The position numbers and the translations under genes were made by a program. A stretch of 64,000 nt of DNA from contig CM054113.1 in the NCBI GenBank assembly GCA_028673005.1, forward strand, positions 41,420,117 through 41,484,116, given 5' to 3'. The DNA comes from Tanypteryx hageni. Its lineage: Eukaryota; Arthropoda; Insecta; Odonata; Petaluridae. The notes under the pieces were generated by a model, which had not been told where the DNA came from, made no database searches, and saw only the letters and a list, made by a program, of their open reading frames with translations. Shown here piece after piece: positions 23,950 to 35,409 of this stretch (positions are counted from its first letter, which is position 1; each line of letters opens with the position of its first letter).

Positions 23950-24250
23950 TTAATGGAATGGATTAATTTTGAGTTGATGGTAAATCCTTTATGAAAAAAT
24001 AATAACCATTAGAATATCTCAGCAATAAACTTTATAAATAAAGATAAAATTATACGAATTCGATGGCATTTGACTAAGAATAACTCGATTTAAACATTGG
24101 TTCTAACGGTGTTTTACTTCATTTAATTGTGGAAATTTTGTGGAATGGATTAATTCGAAATAGATTTAAAATTATCTACAGTATTATTCCACACGAAAGA
24201 AATGTCTTGGAATATCTCAGCGATAATTTTTGTGATAAAGGATAAAAGAA
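23950..24250. repeat. Diverged ~190-bp tandem duplication
   Basis: TGGAATGGATTAATT occurs at 23954 and again at 24141. GAATATCTCAGC occurs at 24012 and 24210, each followed by AATAA-type sequence and GATAAAA. The 187-198 bp offsets indicate an old tandem duplication with indels. No coding potential is seen. Confidence 0.5.
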
Positions 24251-24259
24251 CACGCACGC

Positions 24260-27200
24260 CATTGATCACTCAATGTAAAATAGAATTTCTTCAAAATTGT
24301 TAGGAAAGTCAAAAGCCAAAGTGGAAAATAAAACTGTTCAAAGTGACAATATTTCAGAATGAAATTCAAAGGATATTAAAATATGCTCGCGTATCTTACA
24401 CTGCTGAAAATTCATTTTCTTGACAAATCTTTCAAACTAAAATTTTCTCGCAAAAAATTTGCCACATCGACTAGGGCGACAGAGACAAAAATTGCTAAGA
24501 AAATAACCTACCGCCGCCAGTTTTAACTCCGACATAATCTCACGCAGGCACACACACACGAACGTAACACCTACTAAGAAAACTAACTTAACGCGATACG
24601 GCATTCCAAATTCCTTGCGAACCACATTTTTTGCATTAATAAAAATCACGCCCGTTTTCCCCTCCATTTCGTCGCCAATTTTTCAGTCACTGCAACCGAG
24701 AGAGAGAGATAGGTACAATCACAGAGGCTTCCGAAAAAAGGAAGAAGCAAGAGGTGGAGGTAGATAAAGAGAGGGAGAAAACATTATTCCTCTCACGAAA
24801 ATATAGAGAAAGAGAGGAACACAATCAGAATTTCGCGAGACTGATTTCCCGCCGGCTCCAGAGTCGCGATTCTTGGGAAATCCTTGGGGCAACCAAATGC
24901 CTCGAGGAAAATAAGACTTTGGGAGCATAATAAGGGGAAAAGAGAGAGAAAGAAAGATATACGGAGAGAAATGGAGCGGTAATGGAACGAGCGTGAGAGA
25001 GGCAGAAGCGGAGAAGACGGAGAAATAGAGAGAGAGAGAGTGATTTAGAGAGAGAAGGATTCATAAGCCGGTGAGGGAACGGACCGTGCGGCTCGGGACA
25101 ATGTTTAATTCAGGGCAAGGCCGGGATTAAGGTCATTAATCCGACAGGCGGGAACGTCTTAATAGGGCCAGCTGTTTATTCGCGACCTGACAGGAGCTCT
25201 CTCGGAGTTCTCCGAGTGCGAGACGTTGCATGCATATGTGCACGTGGGAATGTGCACGGGAGATTTGTGTGAATGTGCGCGAAAGTGTAGCGAACGTGTG
25301 TGTGCGAACTAGCGAGTCGGAAAGATAAAAGGGAAGAGAGAGAGAAAAAATAGATTTGGAATTACGCGGAGATGTAGCCAAGTGTGCTCGGCTGCACATT
25401 TATGTATATGTATCAATGTCAGAATACGTAATGTTGTACAAATTGAAGAAAATTAAGTTGAATATTCGAAAAAAATTTCCATAGACGCTTCGCACGGAAA
25501 GAAAATTTATGGAATAATTACAGATATTAATAAAGTAGAAAATTCAGAATGTTTTAAAGATACGAGCCCCGGTGAAGAAAATTTCCGAAATATTTACCGC
25601 TACAAAATGAAGTTGAACATTTGGAAAAGTTTTAAAAATCCTAATGTCCTTGGAGAAACTTTATGAAACTCTTACTATTACAGCATAAAAAACAAAAAAA
25701 AATACGAAAAAGAACGATGAATGATAATTTAACATGATCGCAAATCAAAAGAAGAAACGTGATTCATTGATATACCCGAGACTACGACAGTCAATAAACA
25801 AATTACCGACAAAAGTACAATTGTAACATAAAATTAAAACTTTTATATAGGTGATTTCAGAAAAATAAATTCGAAAACAATCACCTAATTTAAAATGTAA
25901 CATTTTACGATAAGACTATCTAATTTATTAATGCTTTTACTTAACAAACATTCTACATGCACCAGACGAAGCACGTGATGAAGAAACAAAATAATAAACA
26001 GAGCGCCTAGAGCAATTAATAGCGGATAGAATAAAGCTTATAAGCACTCCATAAAGAAAGCTTGCTTTTAAATACGCTTTGACTAATACATTTGTAGATC
26101 ATAGAAATTGATCTCCGAAAACGACACGAGACAAAATATTATTTCCATAACTAATTTATTTTTCTTTATTTCTTCCATTGCATCTCCAATGTCCTCTTCT
26201 TTTTTCTCCCTCCTCCTCCTCTCCTTAGATGCATCCACCTTAGGAATACCTTCATACCCTCGCCTCGGCTTTCCGAAACCATTTGTTTATAAATCCGCAC
26301 CATTTTTTACGACCGTAGCCAGTAGCCGGCGGCAATAAGAAAGAATTAAATCCGTTTATTAGTTTTTCTGTGAGTAGGAAAAGGAGTTAAGAGGAGGAGG
26401 AGGAGAGATAGAAGGAAAGGAAGGAAGGAAGAGCAGACTGCGTGGCTTCCTTATCCTCTCCCCTCCCACTTTTACCCCTCCGCCTCGCATTCCGGCCAGA
26501 TTTATATCGTTATTTCGCATCTCATTCCATCTCCATCCTACATTTCCCCCACTATCTTCACTCCCTCTCAATCTCCCTCTTTTCCGTGTTATGCTTCCTT
26601 CCGACGAGACGTAAGATGAAAGTTGGAAAAATATTCGGATGAAAGAGTGTGGGAAAGGAAAAGGGGAGCGAGAGAAGCTTATTTTTTTCTCCTCTTTCTC
26701 TCTCTCTTTCTCTATCCCTCCGACCGTTCCCGCCACGCGAGGGCGCCATTTCGCGGTCATCTTCCCTTTCCGTCATTTCCTCCCGGAATGTTTCCTCTCG
26801 TACTCCGTTGCGTATCGCGCGTTCTTTCCTCTTCCGATCCTTCTTCTTCTTCCTTACACGCGAGAGCTACCTGCAAATCATTACCGAGAGTCGTATACCG
26901 GGATTTATCCCTTTATATCCATACCAAGACTCGCATATACGTACGCTGGAGTTCCTCAAGATATTCCCTCGCGGAGGGAAAGAATCGGGAGAAAAATGAT
27001 GAAACCGTTACGTCGAAATAGGAATGTATATTCCGTCGCGGTGTTGAGGAAAAAAATTCTTTTTGGATCGTATTTCAGGACAGGCATATAAAACCCTGTT
27101 AAATGATTTCCGAGATAGAAACGTCAGTGCCGGCCGGGTAAAAAAGATAAGAGAATGCAAAGCGTAACAGAAACTTTGTTTTGTCAGAAGAATGAGAAAT

Positions 27201-28150
27201 CCCAAAGTAGTTGGATACCATAAAAAGTAAGAAGGTACTTATAAGATGTAACTCATTTCGCAAAGTTAGACGCATTAAAATTATCACGCCTCTAAAAATG
27301 TAAATAACAGCTTACAACACACTATTGAAATTCGAAATCAAAATTCAATATAAATATCGAGATACTATGGTGAGATATAACTGCTTTATTTTGTTGACAA
27401 TTTTCATATCAAATTACATTAATTTGAGAATTGCTAATCAATTATCATCTAAAAATTTCAGGGAAATGTAAATCTAAACGTCATATAATTCGGTGAAACG
27501 TAAAATAAATTTAAATAAATGTATTGAACCATATTACACATCGTTTAGTGTGTTAAAAAAGCTGCTTTAGAATACGACTAATCATACTGCCAGAAAAATC
27601 AGAAAAAGCAACCTTATTTTCTGAAATTATCACCTTAGAAAAGAAAGATAGGCCGAAGGACAGAAAAAACATGAGCTCCCACATTTTTTTCCCAGAATAA
27701 CTCGCAGAATTATATGTCACCGACCTCCATGTCAGATAGCCTTAATGACCGAAACGCGTTTAATATCACCGTAAAAAAAAGAACTTCGCCCTTGGAATTA
27801 CTACCGAAGTTCGACCAAAAAAATGACCGCTAAAAAGGGGTCGCGATTACTTCACGCCATAAACCTCCCCATTTCCTCCCCCTTTCTAACATTCGAAAAG
27901 CAATTTCCATCCTCCCCTTTCCTTTCCCCCCTCCCGAAAAGTCACTCCTCCTCACTTCCCCATTCTTCAGACAACCAGAGAGAGAGTTCCCACACCGACA
28001 CAAAGAGTCATGTTATTAGCTCTCCTTTCTATCCCTCCCTCTTTCCTCTACCAGTCCATCAAGAGAGTAACTTATCCACCTCATCTCCCATGAAACGGAA
28101 ATCCCTCTCCTACAAAGTTTCACACTGTGAAGCCAACCGTAAACTTGACT
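24260..28150. other. Non-genic spacer, GA/CT-rich patches
   Basis: I see no recognisable gene. GA-rich DNA occurs at about 24690-25060 and 26360-26430, and CT-rich DNA at about 26190-26240, 26440-26600 and 26690-26730. Several overlapping open frames at 26440-27090 are explained by composition and carry no domain. Confidence 0.45.
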
Positions 28151-28159
28151 TCTCCCCGA

Positions 28160-28900
28160 GAACGGGTAGGAGAACGAGAGAGTACGGAAAAGGGAGAGAG
28201 GGTCATATTGAGTGGTATAAGAGACAAAGATGTGAGAGCGAACAGGGTTAAAGAGAGAGAGAGTAGGAGAGAGGGGGGAAGGTAAGTAAGGCGGAGGGCG
28301 TGAGATCTCAGCAAGGGAAGGGAGAGAGAGAGGATGGAAAGAGTCTGAGCGTGAGGTAGATTGAAGCGTCGGGAGTATAATGAAGTTTGCTCACTCTCCA
28401 TTAGAATCCCTCCCTCGTAGAACCAAGAGTTTACTTAGGGAGAAGGGGACGAAGGAAGGAAGAGGATTGAGCACAAGTCACGTCATACTGCCCCTCCCCC
28501 CACTTCTTCAACCCTCTATTTCCCCCTTCTCTCTCTTTAGATGCCGACGGGGGCGACACAGGGAGTCACGGCTTGGGAGAAAAAAAGGTTGGTTGACGGT
28601 CCGCGACAGACGAGGCGTGACTAGGGTGGAGCTGTGGAATGGGAGAGGATGTGGGATCTGGAGGAAGGAGGTACGCAGGAGAGGGTGGGAGAGAGTCTAC
28701 GGATGGGATGGAGAGGCGGGAGGAGTAAGGAGTGAGAGGCCTCGAAGACAAGAGGAAGGTAGGCAAGTTGCTAAGGACAAAAGGGTAGCAGGGAAATAAT
28801 TTCCTAGCGATATAGAGAGAAGAGGTTGAGAGGGTTCGAGAGAGGAGAAACGGGGTGGACGGACGGACTGAGAAGGTTAGAGTGGGAAAGAGAGAGAGGT
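28160..28900. repeat. Purine-rich low-complexity tract
   Basis: The plus strand is strongly G/A-rich (GAGAGAG, GGGAGG motifs), apart from a pyrimidine-rich insert at about 28490-28540. The open frames on both strands here are rich in Arg/Gly/Glu or Ser/Pro/Leu, as this composition dictates. Confidence 0.6.
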
Positions 28901-28909
28901 GAAACCTTG

Positions 28910-31290
28910 GATTAGCTTTCCCTGTCAGCGAACGAGTGACGGGAGGATGAAATGGGTGGGAGGAAGTTGAGGAGAAGTTGACAGGAATAGAAGCATAGTG
29001 GGCGGACTGATAGTATTATATGGAGAGATAATATGCATTCAGTTGTTTAGAAATGATAGAATGAAAAACAGGGGAGAATTTGTTTCGACATGAAAGACCA
29101 TGACGACGATGAGGTCGATAACAATTCTATTAAAAAAAGGCAAAAAAGTGTATGCTATGAATGCTTTAGGCTAAGTTTATGGTAATATTTTCAGATAAAA
29201 AGGGAAAATTAATTAACTTGAGGGGAATTTGAGTTTCCATGGTTAGAAAGAATCATTTGTTTCGTATGCCACACACAAATTGTAATGACAAAGCCGCGTA
29301 AAATAAAGAATTGATCGATAAGATGAAAGGAGAAGTGAGTGATTTTGTAAAAAAAAGGAAATAACACTAGTAAAACGGTCGGAAAATCCAGTGATTTCTC
29401 AATTTATAGTAACAGCTTGAAATTACCGACTGCAATCTTACAATCGATTTCGCAGAAAAAGGTAAGATGATAACAAACATACAGAATATTATGTAAATTT
29501 ATTCTTAAAAATTGATGCAACGACAGGAATGTAAAATCAAGGACGAGGAAAAATTAAATTAAAGAAATAGAAGCTGATTCGCTTTCCTTAAAAATATTAA
29601 AAACATTTATTCCAATTCGGCAAATAATGAAAAATAACACTTCAGACTACAATCTTAATCCTCTTGATACAAATAAGCTAGTTCATACATATTCCTTTTA
29701 ATATGACATGAACTGGATTTTACATAAAGTGATGCCTACTTGAATTCAGAGTTAAACGCATGAATTTTTTATCGATATGGCTCAAGAAAGTACGATTGTT
29801 TCTAGTAAAACATTATTAACAATAAAAAATAGGAAATTGATAACCAGATCATCCATAGAAGAGACGAAAGAGAAAACCTTCCATCCGACCTGTTCCAAAC
29901 TGCGCAACTGGCAGACATCGGAAGGGAACGCGTAAGTGATTTTTGAGGAGGATAGACGATTGTTCTCTACCTTTCTTTGTGTCTCTCGGCCCACCGGAAG
30001 GGAGGAGAAGCCTTATTTAGCTCTCAATAAACTACTCAAAGCGTTGGTGAATGAGCTGGAATGAATTACCGTGTTTGTGAATGGCGTCGAGATTCCGCGG
30101 ATGGAGGTTTCGCCCTTTGTAATCAATAATCAAAAACAAAATAATGGAATTCGCAAAATCACACGGTGTAAACTTAAAGCACGAGAATGAATTTTGCGTG
30201 AAAGGAATCACCCTGTTCTTATGGTGGAATAAAAGGAGATAAAAGTATTTCTAACCATCTTCAAGATCTAAAAAGAAGAATTACTATATTTCATAGACTG
30301 AAAAATGATGTGCCTAAAACTTTATTTATTTATATTAAAATTGCCTTTTTAAGCCAATGTCATGGGTAGATATTTAAATATTTATCTAGTGAGAAAACAA
30401 ATGACGACTCTTAAAAATGGCAATTTCCGAGACTAATGGGAATTCAACAACTCTCAAACTATAAAGGTTTGTGCTGAAGATTCGATAAGCGGTATTCCAC
30501 ATTAGACACAAAGTACTGCGGAGCCCGAGAGACATTCCATCGCAATAAGCTCCGCTTAGACGGCGTGAAAAACATAAACAAACGTTATCTCGCGACACAA
30601 TTTTGGGAATTGAAAAGAGATAGAGAAAGGGCGGAGCGGCAGACCGGAGGAGAATAAAAGCGATTGTGCTGATGCGGCGAAGGAGAGGATCGTGAGAGAG
30701 AGGGGAGGAGAAGTGGGTCGGAGAAGAGCAGAAAATGAAGCGAGAGGCGCAAAGAGGAGAGAGAGAAGAGGAGGTAAAAAGGGTGGGAAGAAGAGGGATG
30801 AAAAAAATAAGGCATCCCTGCAAGTGAAGCGGAAGGGAGAGGAAAAGAAAAGAGGAATCGAAAGAGAAATGTTGACGTCAGGACCACTCGGCTTTCAAGC
30901 CCCCCTGCCACTCCCCACCCTCCCTCTGCAAATCACAGTGGCCTCTCCCTCATCCTCCCTCTTATCGCCATCCCCTTGCCATCTCCTTTTTCCTCTTCCC
31001 TTTCATTTCTCGCTCTTTCCTTTCCTCACGCCCTTCTCATCTCTTCGGTGTTTGTCCTCTCCAAAAGCACGACCTTCGTCCCTGACTCTTTCTTCCCATA
31101 ACCCCCATCTCCGTCACCCTCTCTCCATTTCTACTCCCTCTCTCTCTCTCTCTCTCTCCCTCTCCCCCAACTAAGATCTCCACTCCCATACCCCTCCCTC
31201 ACACACACGCTCACTTTTTTTTAACCCTTTGGCGCCGCCTTTCCAAAGCCACTTCACCCTTTCGACCATCGGAGCGGCCCTTTTGTAAAG
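28910..31290. other. Non-genic spacer
   Basis: AT-rich DNA lies at 29040-30400. A GA-rich block follows at about 30690-30870 and a CT-rich block at about 30900-31160. No gene or recognised mobile element was found. Confidence 0.45.
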
Positions 31291-31371
31291 TCAGAAGCAA
31301 TGTGGACCTTGCCTTCAATACCTTATGGCTCTCTCTATCTTCCTTCTATCCATCCATCTATCCAGTCCCTC

Positions 31372-31391
31372 CTCTATATATATATATATAA
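31372..31391. repeat. Short (AT)n microsatellite
   Basis: An uninterrupted alternating TA run of about 20 bases lies in CT-rich surroundings, some 170 bases ahead of a longer (AT)n array. Confidence 0.8.
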
Positions 31392-31560
31392 GCTCCTGCT
31401 ATGCTCCTCTCCCAGCGGTACCTTCTGCTGCTCTCGTACTCCTATATACCCCTCGCATCTCTTTCCGAACCCATCTTTCTCCGCTACATCGCCGCCTCTC
31501 TCTCATACCTCATTCACTCGTAGACTCATCGCGTATTCGATTTTCTCTTCCTCGACGTGC

Positions 31561-31562
<2 letters not shown>

Positions 31563-31617
<55 letters not shown>
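31563..31617. repeat. (AT)n array ahead of Helitron-like copy 2
   Basis: An alternating TA run of about 55 bases ends in the A that precedes the TC start of the Helitron-like element at 31618. The same arrangement is present at copy 1. Confidence 0.9.
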
Positions 31618-31620
<3 letters not shown>

Positions 31621-32336
31621 TTATATATAGACGTTCCTTACAGAGAAGTAAAATATAACATATGTATAGGAGGACACTAATGTTTAGGCACTTTCAGAAA
31701 AGCGGCAGACTCGAACATTTTTGTCGGTAAGATTATGTGCAAAACCGACTAGAAAAAACGGAAATCTTGAAAAAGTTCTACAATGCGTCCGCTAAAAATT
31801 CTAAATTGTTAAAACAAATTTTTAAGGTTTATGTATTTTCAAATGAGCTACGGAACTGAAATTTTTTATAGGTAGAAATTGTAAAAAAGAAATAGCGATT
31901 ATACAAATTTTGATATTTTAATTTGTACGAAGTTGAAATTTTTTTATAGGTATAATTTGTAAAAAATCGAAATAGGGATTATAGAAATTTTGATATTTTA
32001 ATGTTTGGCTGTTAAAAATTCGGAAAGTTTAAACAAAGAGATAAATGTTTAGGTACTACGAGGCGAGCTAGGGAGCCGGAATTTTAAAGTTATTTAGAGG
32101 TTACTGCAAATGCACAAATAAACGTTTAAATATTTCCTTTAAATTGTTATTGCAGCCGTTATAATTTTTTTAAATTTAAACATTTACAAAAATATAATCT
32201 TACTTCTAGATGTTAGATGTGCTATAACTTTAACAATTAGCAGAAATGTGACATTAATAACCTACAATGGAGAAAGTGATGTTTTTTAAGGTGAAATGAA
32301 ATGCTTGCAGAATACAAGCACTAAAGTACTTGTTAG
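31618..32336 (+). mobile_element. Helitron-like non-autonomous element, copy 2
   Basis: This is a second, diverged copy of the element at 16666-17442. It begins A|TCATTATATATAGACGTTC, as copy 1 does. Near the 3' end it carries the same hairpin in weaker form (GCTTG, loop, CAAGC; 32303-32319). It ends TTAG|T at 32333-32336, where copy 1 has CTAG|T, so it is one base off the canonical CTRR end. The body shares long blocks with copy 1, such as TAATGTTTAGGCACTT, GTGCAAAACCGAC and ATAATGGAGAAAGT-like stretches. A partial repeat of a subunit start near 31924 is absent from copy 1. A TATATATA tract follows directly, so the element sits inside an (AT)n target. Confidence 0.65.
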
Positions 32337-32351
32337 TATATATATATATAA
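32337..32351. repeat. (TA)n tract following Helitron-like copy 2
   Basis: A short TATATATATATATA run lies immediately after the element's 3' TTAG. It is probably the continuation of the (AT)n target that the element entered. Confidence 0.75.
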
Positions 32352-32380
32352 CAACTTACGGAAAAGGAAAGGTAAAATGA

Positions 32381-32738
32381 ATATATGGATGTCAACAAGG
32401 TGTTGGGATGAGGAAACCCAGTGAGCACTCACCAATCAGACGACATCAGGTTGGCGAGGCCCCGGGGATGTCGAAGCGACACACGTAAAATAACACAAAA
32501 ACACAGAAACATCACAAACGTAAAGCTTTCGGAACTACTCCTTCTTCAGCTACAGAGAGAGAACTGTCTCTCTGTAGCTGAAGAAGGAGTAGTTCCGAAA
32601 GCTTTACGTTTGTGATGTTTCTGTGTTTTTGTGTTATTTTACGTGTGTCGCTTCGACATCCCCGGGGCCTCGCCAACCTGAAGTCGTCTGATTGGTGAGT
32701 GCTCACTGGGTTTCCTCATCCCAACACCTTGTTGACAT

Positions 32739-32746
<8 letters not shown>
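32381..32746. repeat. Near-perfect palindrome, 180-bp arms, 6-bp loop
   Basis: The left arm (32381-32560) and right arm (32567-32746) are reverse complements with no indels and one mismatch that I found (32445/32682). The six-base centre is GAACTG. The outer bases are ATATAT on both sides and continue into (AT)n on the right. Each arm carries the same non-AT sequence, with landmarks CAACAAGGTGTTGGGATGAG, GGCCCCGGGGATGTCG and AAAGCTTTCGGAACTACTCC. The arms also hold mirror-image 64-codon open frames of no recognised family. The near identity implies recent formation or correction between arms. It could be an inverted duplication of a mobile-element end, or a fold-back assembly artefact. Confidence 0.9.
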
Positions 32747-32815
<69 letters not shown>

Positions 32816-32835
32816 CATACATACACACACACACA
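32741..32835. repeat. (AT)n followed by (CATA)n and (CA)n microsatellite
   Basis: About 70 bases of alternating AT (32741-32811) grade into ACATACATACATA and then ACACACACACACA. It is directly continuous with the right end of the palindrome. Confidence 0.9.
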
Positions 32836-32839
32836 AGCG

Positions 32840-35300
32840 CATAATAGTGTACGAACAGTTCAGAGAAAAATATGATTAATTTCGAAGTTCACCAATGTCA
32901 ATTGGTTATCTAATCCTATCCTATTCATTGCTTTATTTTTGGGCCACTTTTACAAACCACATTAAAAGACTTCTCACCAACTAGTTAATATCAGCACTTA
33001 AAATGTTTGCTATATTTTAATTGCAATAACCTTAACATCAATACTGATTTAAAGATTAGATTTACATTTATTCTTTACTTTAGTTTACATACATATACGT
33101 ACACGCGTGTTATTAGTTGAAATTTGCATAGTTATGATTTTTAAGTTTTCGTCTCAAACTGTGCATTATTTACAAAATATCTATTTTCAATGTCCTTTTC
33201 ACATGGAAATTTGGACTCGGAGAAATTTTAAATTTTCAGCCAGCGATTTTTATAATATTTTTCAGAATTTAGCCGCCTTAATTTACAACAAATTAAAGTG
33301 ATAAAAGCCATTTACATCAAGAAATCAACACCAAATAAAAAGCTATTAGAATATTCAAAAAATATTGAAGAAACCCTAATTTCTAAATTACAAAAATATT
33401 GATAAAAAACCATCCGTTTATAGTTTCTTCTCTTCGAAAAGCACACGTACACCATCGCTCGGGTCGAAAAATCCAAACGACGGAGACTGAAAAAAACAAA
33501 CAAGTGAAGGGAGGACACGCGCGGACACACACACACACTTTCCTGACAACATTCCGAGCGCACTCGAAACAAGAGATCACCAAGAATGCAAGCGAGAAAA
33601 ATACTGGGATTTTTTTAAAAGCTCTTTTACGCAGACACAGACACACGCGGAGAAAAGAGACGTAGTTAAACTGTGCTAAATGACGTGGGAGGAGAAGAAG
33701 AGTGGGTTGGAAGGGAGGGAACTGTTCGAAAACGAGGATGGGAGGAGGCGGTAGTTTCGGAACTGGTGCTGGTAGCACCGGAACGTCACTAACGAGGTCG
33801 AATCTTCGTACGGCAAACACTTAGATCCTCCTACCCTCTCTCTCATAAACCCCTTCTGTCTCCTCCCTATTTGCCTAAAAAATTAACCTTCCCCTTTCTT
33901 CTCGAGTCTCAGCCTCTCCTCCTCTAAGCAAACTCACGCAACCACCTCTCCACCGCCCAATCTATCGACTCCAAGCCCCGCGTCTAACTCTATCTCTCGC
34001 GAGCTCGGCAGTGCTTCGCCTGTGTTTTCGCATTCCTCTATTTTTCCAGCTCTTATCTCTTTCGAATTCTCTCTTCATATGTTTTCCTATCCGGATTTCC
34101 CACGCACGTTAAATTACTTACTAGACGCTTACAAAATGCCCCGCATATCCCGATTTAAAGTGCTCCTCCCTACTCGCGGCCGCATTAACGGTTCCGCTTA
34201 AAACTTTCGTCTTATTTCCCATCCGAACTCCCCCCCGCCCCCCATCCTTCTATATTCTCTCTGCTCCGAGCGCGCGGGATATTAACGGTTTCTAATGGAC
34301 TAGACATTAGCATCACATTTGAGATTTCACTTCGGCGGTTGTTCTAGGAACAGGAGGTTTGCGTGTAAATTTTACATTCACCTCGCCGCAAGAGTGACCC
34401 TAAAACTATTTCCCACAGAAATTCTGATATTTACTCTTATTGTGGAATTTTAACGTTTTGCTTGTAACATTGGCCATCCAATTGTTGTCTAAATTTATTC
34501 CAGATAGGAAACGCTAATGAATGAAGCCCTATTTATTATGGAAAGTTAGTATTCATGATTTGTTGCATTCATAAGGGCTCGTTATATTTATCTTCTAGTA
34601 CATTAGTTATAAATATACCTAATTATAATTGTCGCATAAAAAGTTCCGCTGCTCTTTTGTTATATAATTCAATTCTATTCACACTCATTGTTTAAAATTT
34701 TATATGACTGACCGGCTGCATAATATCTATTATGTTAATAATTAATGAAAATAGGAAATATTACTTAGTGCAATAATTTAATAATTTGATATAATTAATA
34801 TATAAACAGCGCTAGGCAATTCTTTGTATTTAAGATAAAAATAAAGATGTGATAAGTAAGTTTTCTCTATAAAAATATGATTCAATTATTGACTGATAAT
34901 TCAGAAAAAATATAAATATCTCAATTCCATGGAAATTTTTCATCAGTTTTTCACCAAAGAAATATTTCGAGGTATGCCTAAGGTCTAAACGCCAAGAATA
35001 TCGTTTCTTCTTGCATGATCTTCACACTATTTTTTCGGGTTTCAAAATGAAAGTGCGCGGATTACCGAAGTTACAGAATAGGTTGGCTTTTCCAGAAATT
35101 ACACAACTACGACAAATTTGATAGTATTCATTCACTCATAGTATCTCCTCGAAATCCTGTGAAAGAAAGATTATTATTTTCTTCGAGCAGATACGCAAAC
35201 TCTTAAATGAACTCGTATTTTCTCTACGAGGACGTTCAGTGTTGTAAGGTTTATTTCATAGCCTATCCTTACCGTAAATATCCTAAGTATAGGTTGGAGA
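32840..35300. other. Non-genic spacer
   Basis: AT-rich DNA holds a short (AC)n run near 33523-33540 and a CT-rich patch at about 33830-33990. 34330-35290 is particularly AT-rich. No gene was recognised. Confidence 0.45.
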
Positions 35301-35308
35301 AATATGCT

Positions 35309-35400
35309 GGTTTGGTAGCTTAGTTGGTTAAAGCGCCTAGGGTGAACTACCCGAGTTCAATTTCCAGTGATGTCCAGAATTTTTCTTTCTCTATAAGTTG
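35309..35400 (+). repeat. tRNA-derived SINE-like unit (A and B boxes)
   Basis: An A box TAGCTTAGTTGG (35316-35327), continuing GTTAAAGCGC, is followed at tRNA-like distance by the B-box-like AGTTCAATTTC (35354-35364). The acceptor stem does not pair and the T-stem is imperfect, so this is not a functional tRNA. The downstream CAGAATTTTTCTTTCTCT matches the sequence after the B box at 22115. Together these suggest two members of one SINE family. Confidence 0.6.
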
Positions 35401-35409
35401 ACATTTATG

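Noticed and set aside
32421..32706. Two 64-codon open frames with almost the same protein on opposite strands
   Set aside because: They are mirror images created by the palindrome arms. No family is recognised, and the frame at the centre changes with the loop.
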